Part shown: positions 59,791 through 64,000 of the stretch, one piece after another
Position numbering within the stretch: position 1 is the first letter of the stretch
Layout of the letters: every line of letters begins with the position of its first letter
Source of the DNA: Acidobacteriota bacterium
Lineage (GTDB): Bacteria > Acidobacteriota > Thermoanaerobaculia > UBA5066
DNA: 64,000 bases
Direction of reading: 5' to 3'
NCBI GenBank assembly: GCA_016716715.1
Contig: JADJVE010000003.1
Span: forward strand, 248,001-312,000
The notes under the pieces: model-generated
What the model saw: only the letters and a program-made list of their open reading frames with translations
The model's database searches: none
What the model was told of the DNA's origin: nothing
Translations under genes and position numbers: made by a program

Positions 59791-62190
59791 ATGAAGAGAT
59801 CGGTAGTTCTTTCTCTCGTGTTCGCGCTCGCGCTGCAGGAATTCCCCGCGAACGCCCAGGGGGCCGCCGCCCGCGACCTCAGCGAGGCGCGGAGGAAGTT
59901 CGCCGCCGCCGTCCGCGCGTCCGACCAGGCGCTCGCAACCGCCCGGGCGGCCGTCGAGTCCGCGCTCGCGAACGCGGCTGGTTCGCTCGGCGCCGAGGAC
60001 CAGCGCGCGCGCGACGCCTTGCGGACCCTGAAGAAGGGGCTGACGGACTTCGCGGCCGAGAAGGAAAGGATCCTCGCGCGGGACCTCGGTTCTCCCGAGC
60101 AGCTGCTCCGGGCCATCAACGACTACGAAAGGATGATCGCGGCCGTCGCAGCCATCATCGTCGCCGTCATGGTGACCATCGTGGCGATCGTCGCGGTGGT
60201 CGCCGTCCCGGGCGGGACCGCGCTCGTGATGGGCGCCGTCGTCCTCGTGGTCGTAAGCGCGATTGTGATGCTCGTCCTCACGATCCTCGCGAACCTGCCG
60301 GCGCTCTTCCAGTGCGTGGGCGAGATCCTGCGGGCGATGGGGTTCGCGGACGCCGGGGACAGCCTCGATTCGATCGGACGGTGGTGGGACAGGAACGAGA
60401 ACTCGCAGCCGGTCCGGAATGCGATCAAGGTTTCGGCCGCGATCCTCCAGCTCGTCGGGGAGATCCTCCGGAGCGCGCTGTCCGCCGAGAGCGGCCTGAG
60501 AAGCGCGGAGGCCGCGGCGCGGGATGCCCAGGCCCGGCTGCAGGCCCTCCCGAAGGCCGCGCCGCCCCCGGCGACCCCGGCGGGCCCCGACCTTGCCGAA
60601 GCACGCCGGAAGTTCGCCGCCGCCGTCCACAGCTCCGACCAGGCGGCTGCGGCCGCCGAGGCCGTGCTCGACGAGCTCATCCGGCAGGCCGCGGCGCTTA
60701 CGGGCGGCGACCACCAGCAAAACCTCCAGACGCTGCGAAAGGGGCTCCTGGCGCTCCGGGCCTTCAAGGAGGAAAAGGCGCGCATCCTCGCGCAGGATCT
60801 GGGTACGACCACGAAGGTCTACGTGGCGGCCCGCGACTATGCGCGAGCCTGTCAGGTGTTCGCGGTCTCCATCGCCGTAACGGTCGCCGTCATCGCCATC
60901 GTCGTGACGATCTTCACGCTCGGCTCTGACGTGGCCGCTGCCGGGGCCACGCTCTCGGCGATTGCGGGGGAGCTCGCGAAACTCGACGCCTCGCTGACGG
61001 ACTTGATGATGCAGATAAAGGTCCTCCAGGCGGCCGAGGAGGACGAGGCGCGCCGGACGAAGTCCGCCGAGTCGCAGGAGGAGATCAGGCGCAACGTCCA
61101 GAGGGCGGCTGCGGCCCTCGCGGACATCCAGTCCGCGATCGCGTCCCTTCACGAGGCCAGCTCCGCGACGCAGGCCGCGCAGACGCGCCTGCGCCCGGCG
61201 CCGAAGAAGCCGGACCTCGGCCAGGCGCCCACGACGTTCGACGGCGACCTCGGCGCGAGCTTCCACGTCCGGCTCGAGAGCGGCCAGGTGACGCGCCTCG
61301 CCGGCCGGGCCTCGCTGCACGGGACAGTCGGGATCACCTCCGCGTCGAACCCCAACGTGAAGCTCACGCTCGACGGCGACGCGACGCTGACGGCCGGAAC
61401 GGGCGGCGCATGGGTCGCGCTGAGCGGCCACGGCACGGCGCGCCTCACCGGTCTCGGCCCGGCCCTCACGATCCCGAACGCCGCGGTCGGGTCGCAGGGC
61501 GTCACCGCCCTGACGCTCCTCGGCGACGGGACCGCCCTCCGCGGCTGCACGCACTCCGTCGAGGCGGGCTCTCTCCTCGCGCCGTCGCGCGCCACCCTCG
61601 CGGGCTCCCTGCGGTGCGGGTCGTGGACGATCGGATCGTCGACGCTGACGGTCGACCCGAACGGCCTCTCGGGCGGCGGGACGTTCACGGCCTGGAGCAG
61701 GAGCTTCGCGATGTCCTACGCGGCTTCAGGCAGCGGACTCTCGGCGCGCGGATCTCTCTCGGGCGCCGACACGCCCTGGACCCGCGTCGCGGGGTTCGAG
61801 GCGGAGTACCGGATCGAAGGCCCGAAGCTCGAGTTGAAGCTCGACGGCCCGGCGCTCTCGCCGACGTTCGGGGCCGGCAAAGTGAACGTGAGGACGATCG
61901 CGAAGAAGCCGGACGGAAATCCGTGGTCGTCCGCCTCGCTGACGCCGGACGTGGTCGTGGTCCCGGCTCCGCCGACGGACGGGATCCCCGTGCCGTTGCC
62001 GGCCCTCCCGGCCCCTTCGGACGCCGAAAGAGCCGCACGCGACGCCTGCGAGGCGGGCGCGCGCCGGACGCTGGCCGGGCAGGCGCTCCAGCACGCCCTC
62101 GACGTCTGCCGGTCCGGCCACCCGTCGCCGCCGTCCGTGCCCTCGCTGCCGCGTTCGGTCTCGCTCAAGGTTGGGGAGGTTCTCCGATGA
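59791..62190 (+). CDS. exported protein with two helical-hydrophobic repeats and a shared C-terminal domain
   Basis: A protein of 799 residues with signal peptide (1-23). Two tandem units follow, at about 28-200 and 267-430. Each begins with LxEARRKFAAAV and an amphipathic helix of about 85 residues, and then has a strongly hydrophobic stretch (116-172 and 353-400, Val/Ile/Ala rich) that could form a membrane hairpin. The C-terminal 320 residues (480-799) are beta-rich and are shared with the next protein, including a tail with DACEAGARRTL and a conserved CRSGHPSPP. The layout (helix bundle plus hydrophobic hairpin) recalls alpha-helical pore-forming toxins; no toxin motif was recognised. Confidence 0.6.
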   Translation: MKRSVVLSLVFALALQEFPANAQGAAARDLSEARRKFAAAVRASDQALATARAAVESALANAAGSLGAEDQRARDALRTLKKGLTDFAAEKERILARDLGSPEQLLRAINDYERMIAAVAAIIVAVMVTIVAIVAVVAVPGGTALVMGAVVLVVVSAIVMLVLTILANLPALFQCVGEILRAMGFADAGDSLDSIGRWWDRNENSQPVRNAIKVSAAILQLVGEILRSALSAESGLRSAEAAARDAQARLQALPKAAPPPATPAGPDLAEARRKFAAAVHSSDQAAAAAEAVLDELIRQAAALTGGDHQQNLQTLRKGLLALRAFKEEKARILAQDLGTTTKVYVAARDYARACQVFAVSIAVTVAVIAIVVTIFTLGSDVAAAGATLSAIAGELAKLDASLTDLMMQIKVLQAAEEDEARRTKSAESQEEIRRNVQRAAAALADIQSAIASLHEASSATQAAQTRLRPAPKKPDLGQAPTTFDGDLGASFHVRLESGQVTRLAGRASLHGTVGITSASNPNVKLTLDGDATLTAGTGGAWVALSGHGTARLTGLGPALTIPNAAVGSQGVTALTLLGDGTALRGCTHSVEAGSLLAPSRATLAGSLRCGSWTIGSSTLTVDPNGLSGGGTFTAWSRSFAMSYAASGSGLSARGSLSGADTPWTRVAGFEAEYRIEGPKLELKLDGPALSPTFGAGKVNVRTIAKKPDGNPWSSASLTPDVVVVPAPPTDGIPVPLPALPAPSDAERAARDACEAGARRTLAGQALQHALDVCRSGHPSPPSVPSLPRSVSLKVGEVLR

Positions 62191-63368
62191 GATCTCGCGA
62201 GAGGAAACATGTCTTCCGGGCGGCCACGAGGCCGTCGCGCATCGCGGCCGTCCTCGTGCTGGCGGCCTGCTTCCCGGGCGTCCCGGCATGGGCCGGAGAC
62301 GTCTTCGAGGCGGAGGCCGCGGGCTTTCACGTGAAGCTCGAGAGCGGCGCACTCACGCAGGGCGCCGAGGTGGACACTCTCGCGGGAACCGTCACGATCT
62401 GGCCCGTCGCGACTCCCAGCCTGAAGTGGACCCTCAAGAACGCGCGTCTCGTCCTGCCCAAGGGGTCCGTGGCCACGGGTTCATCCGCGAGAGCGGGTGT
62501 TGTGGCAGTCGGCCCGGGGGCGAAGGGCGGCGCCGTCACGGTTCGGCCGGGCTTCAAGGGAACGGGCGACTTCGAGATCTTCGTCGGCCCGCGCCTCGTC
62601 ACGGTCCGCGGGAGCGACTTGGAAAGCCTGCCGGGCGGCACGATCGCCCTGAAAGCGGGTGAGGCTCCGTTCGGCTCGTGCGTTCACGCGGCGGGCCCGG
62701 GCTCGAGGCTTGCGGCGGGCCGTCTGGTTCTCGCGGGCTCGCTGCACTGCGGCCCGTGGACGGTGACGGCGTCGACGCTCACGGTCGAAGGCAGCGGCCT
62801 TTCCGGGGGCGGGACACTTTCAGCCTGGGGCAAGAGCGCCGCGATGTCCTATTCGGCCTCGGAAGGCGCGCTGGCGGCGCGCGGTCAGCTCTCGGGGCCG
62901 GACACGCCGTGGACACGCATCCCGGGTGTCGAGGCCGAGTACCGGATCGAAGGTCCGAAGCTGGACCTCCGACTTCAAGGGCCGACGGTTGCTCTGACGT
63001 TCTCCGCGCTCAAGGTATCGGCAAGGACGACGGCGAAAAAGCCCGACGGCTCCGCGTGGGCCTACGCGTCGATGTACCCGGCCAGCACTCGCGGCAGTGG
63101 CGGCACCATGGCGGACGGGCCTTTCGAGGTCGCGAAAATCCCCGCCCCCCCTGCGCCGTTTGCGCCCTGTCCACTCCCGGTGCTGCCGACCCCAGCGGAC
63201 GCCGAGAAGGGGATGCGCGACGCGTGCGAGGCGGGCGCGCGCCGGACGCTCGTAGGGCAGGCGCTCCAGCGCGCTCTCGACGTTTGCCGGTCCGGCCATC
63301 CCTCTCCGCCCGTCGTGCCGACCCTCCCGCGCACGATTTCCCTGAACCTCGGCGAGGTCTTCCCGTGA
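62187..63368 (+). CDS. exported paralogue of the C-terminal domain of the previous protein
   Basis: A protein of 393 residues whose ATG overlaps the previous stop (ATGA), with GGGGAGG upstream. A signal peptide (about 18-36, with several Arg before) is followed by the beta-rich domain (38-393) shared with the C-terminal part of the 799-residue protein. Matching blocks are FHVKLESG, LSGGGTLSAWGKS, AEYRIEGPKLDLRLQGP, and the tail DACEAGARRTL...CRSGHPSPP. It lacks the helical repeats. Probably a partner or competitor of its neighbour; function unknown. Confidence 0.65.
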   Translation: MRSRERKHVFRAATRPSRIAAVLVLAACFPGVPAWAGDVFEAEAAGFHVKLESGALTQGAEVDTLAGTVTIWPVATPSLKWTLKNARLVLPKGSVATGSSARAGVVAVGPGAKGGAVTVRPGFKGTGDFEIFVGPRLVTVRGSDLESLPGGTIALKAGEAPFGSCVHAAGPGSRLAAGRLVLAGSLHCGPWTVTASTLTVEGSGLSGGGTLSAWGKSAAMSYSASEGALAARGQLSGPDTPWTRIPGVEAEYRIEGPKLDLRLQGPTVALTFSALKVSARTTAKKPDGSAWAYASMYPASTRGSGGTMADGPFEVAKIPAPPAPFAPCPLPVLPTPADAEKGMRDACEAGARRTLVGQALQRALDVCRSGHPSPPVVPTLPRTISLNLGEVFP

Positions 63369-63425
63369 CCCCTCCCGACCCGAAAGGGCGCTTTCTATGA
63401 CGGAAACCAGAAAAAGGAGTCTTCC

Positions 63426-64000
63426 ATGCAAATGTCCCTGAAGTCCGCGCTCTTCGTCGTCGGATTGGCCTCGGTTGCGGGCGTGGCGTCCGCCCAGCCA
63501 AAGGAGTTCAAGCCGCCGGCGCCGCAGGTCGCGCCGGCGCTCGACAAGGTCGCGATGACGGCTTTCGTCTGCGAGCCCAGTCCGATCCCGCCGGGCACGA
63601 CGCAGGTGACGCTGAAGGTCACGATCAAGAACGTGACCGGGGGGCTTCAGGGCGTCACGCTCAGCGGCCTCAAGATCCGTGTGCTCCGGACCAACCCGCA
63701 GCCCGACGTCCTCGAGCTCGAGACCACGGTCAACAACCTCGCGCCGGGCGCGAGCCAGACCGTCGGGGCGCGAGTCAACGTCGGCCCCGGCGTCCGCGAC
63801 TACTTCGCGCGCGTGGACCCCGACGACATCCTGCACGAGCCCATCGTCCAGCGCGCCAACAACGAGAGCCGGCTGAAGCTGACGATCCCGCAGGCGGCCG
63901 CGCAGCAGGCGCCCCCCGCGGGTTCGGCTCCCGCGCTCGAGACGCAGGCCCTCGACTATCAGAAGGCGAAGAACGCGGGGGCGCAGTTTTCGAACGGCGT
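63426..64000 (+). CDS. exported CARDB-like protein, cut by window end
   Basis: Open frame from ATG 63426 (AAGGAG upstream) to the window edge, 191 codons. Signal peptide (about 1-23, ending ASAQ). A beta-sandwich (residues 40-155) follows, resembling CARDB-type domains (VTLKVTIKNVTGG, LELETTVNNLAPGASQTVG), which occur in secreted and surface proteins. The C-terminus is missing. It follows the paralogue by 57 bases. Confidence 0.6.
   Translation, partial: MQMSLKSALFVVGLASVAGVASAQPKEFKPPAPQVAPALDKVAMTAFVCEPSPIPPGTTQVTLKVTIKNVTGGLQGVTLSGLKIRVLRTNPQPDVLELETTVNNLAPGASQTVGARVNVGPGVRDYFARVDPDDILHEPIVQRANNESRLKLTIPQAAAQQAPPAGSAPALETQALDYQKAKNAGAQFSNG

Overview
The window reads as a chromosomal segment from a very GC-rich, Gram-negative, aerobic heterotroph. 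The best guess is an acidobacterium-like lineage, because sigma factors are coupled to Ser/Thr kinases with TPR tails, secreted proteins with signal peptides are numerous, and an FHA-AAA+ regulator and an aa3-type oxidase are present. This placement is an inference from gene content; there is no rRNA to confirm it. Coding density is very high, start/stop overlaps (ATGA, GTGA, TGATG) are common, and no gap longer than about 250 bases lacks a gene. I see no insertion sequence, prophage or CRISPR array.

Layout. 1-6.6 kb: a MoxR/ChlI-type ATPase (cut by the window edge), a thioredoxin-like protein, an NtrC-type regulator with its histidine kinase, a LysE-type exporter and a small exported TIG-like protein. 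6.5-9.2 kb: a methionine operon metY-metX. It is preceded by a tiny ORF encoding Cys-Met-Cys-Met-Cys-Met-Cys and a strong intrinsic terminator, apparently a translation-coupled attenuator; this is the most notable item in the window. 9.2-14.2 kb: an RRM RNA-binding protein, an SRPBCC protein, a gluzincin peptidase, an ECF sigma/anti-sigma pair and tRNA-Thr(CGT). 14.2-21 kb: a DUF4239-like membrane protein, two paralogous exported proteins flanking a thioredoxin-like protein, isocitrate lyase and three exported proteins of unknown role. 21-30.9 kb: one long leftward run from coxB through coxA, two subunit III genes, a dihaem cytochrome c, an SCO-like protein lacking its Cys pair, subunit IV and a small Cys-containing membrane protein, then an M16 peptidase and a tail-anchored kinase. 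31-33.5 kb: divergent from cox, two tandem membrane proteins that look like cytochrome-bd superfamily (CydA-like) paralogues, the first carrying a fused haem c domain. 33.4-40.2 kb: SMC, a LuxR-type regulator and the FHA-AAA+ protein. 40.2-50.8 kb: secreted proteins including a PA-domain metallopeptidase, a cleaved-adhesin-like protein, a large Ig-like protein and an ExeM-like nuclease; the last three share a C-terminal module of about 210 residues. 50.8-58.1 kb: a histidine kinase, a ketosynthase/decayed-ketosynthase/thioesterase cassette and a sigma factor-kinase pair. 58.1-64 kb: an operon of exported proteins of unknown function, two of which share a large C-terminal domain, running off the window end.

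Several genes have a -10-like hexamer 6-7 bases before the start codon, suggesting leaderless transcripts are common in this genome. Functions are read from motifs only; no database search was possible.
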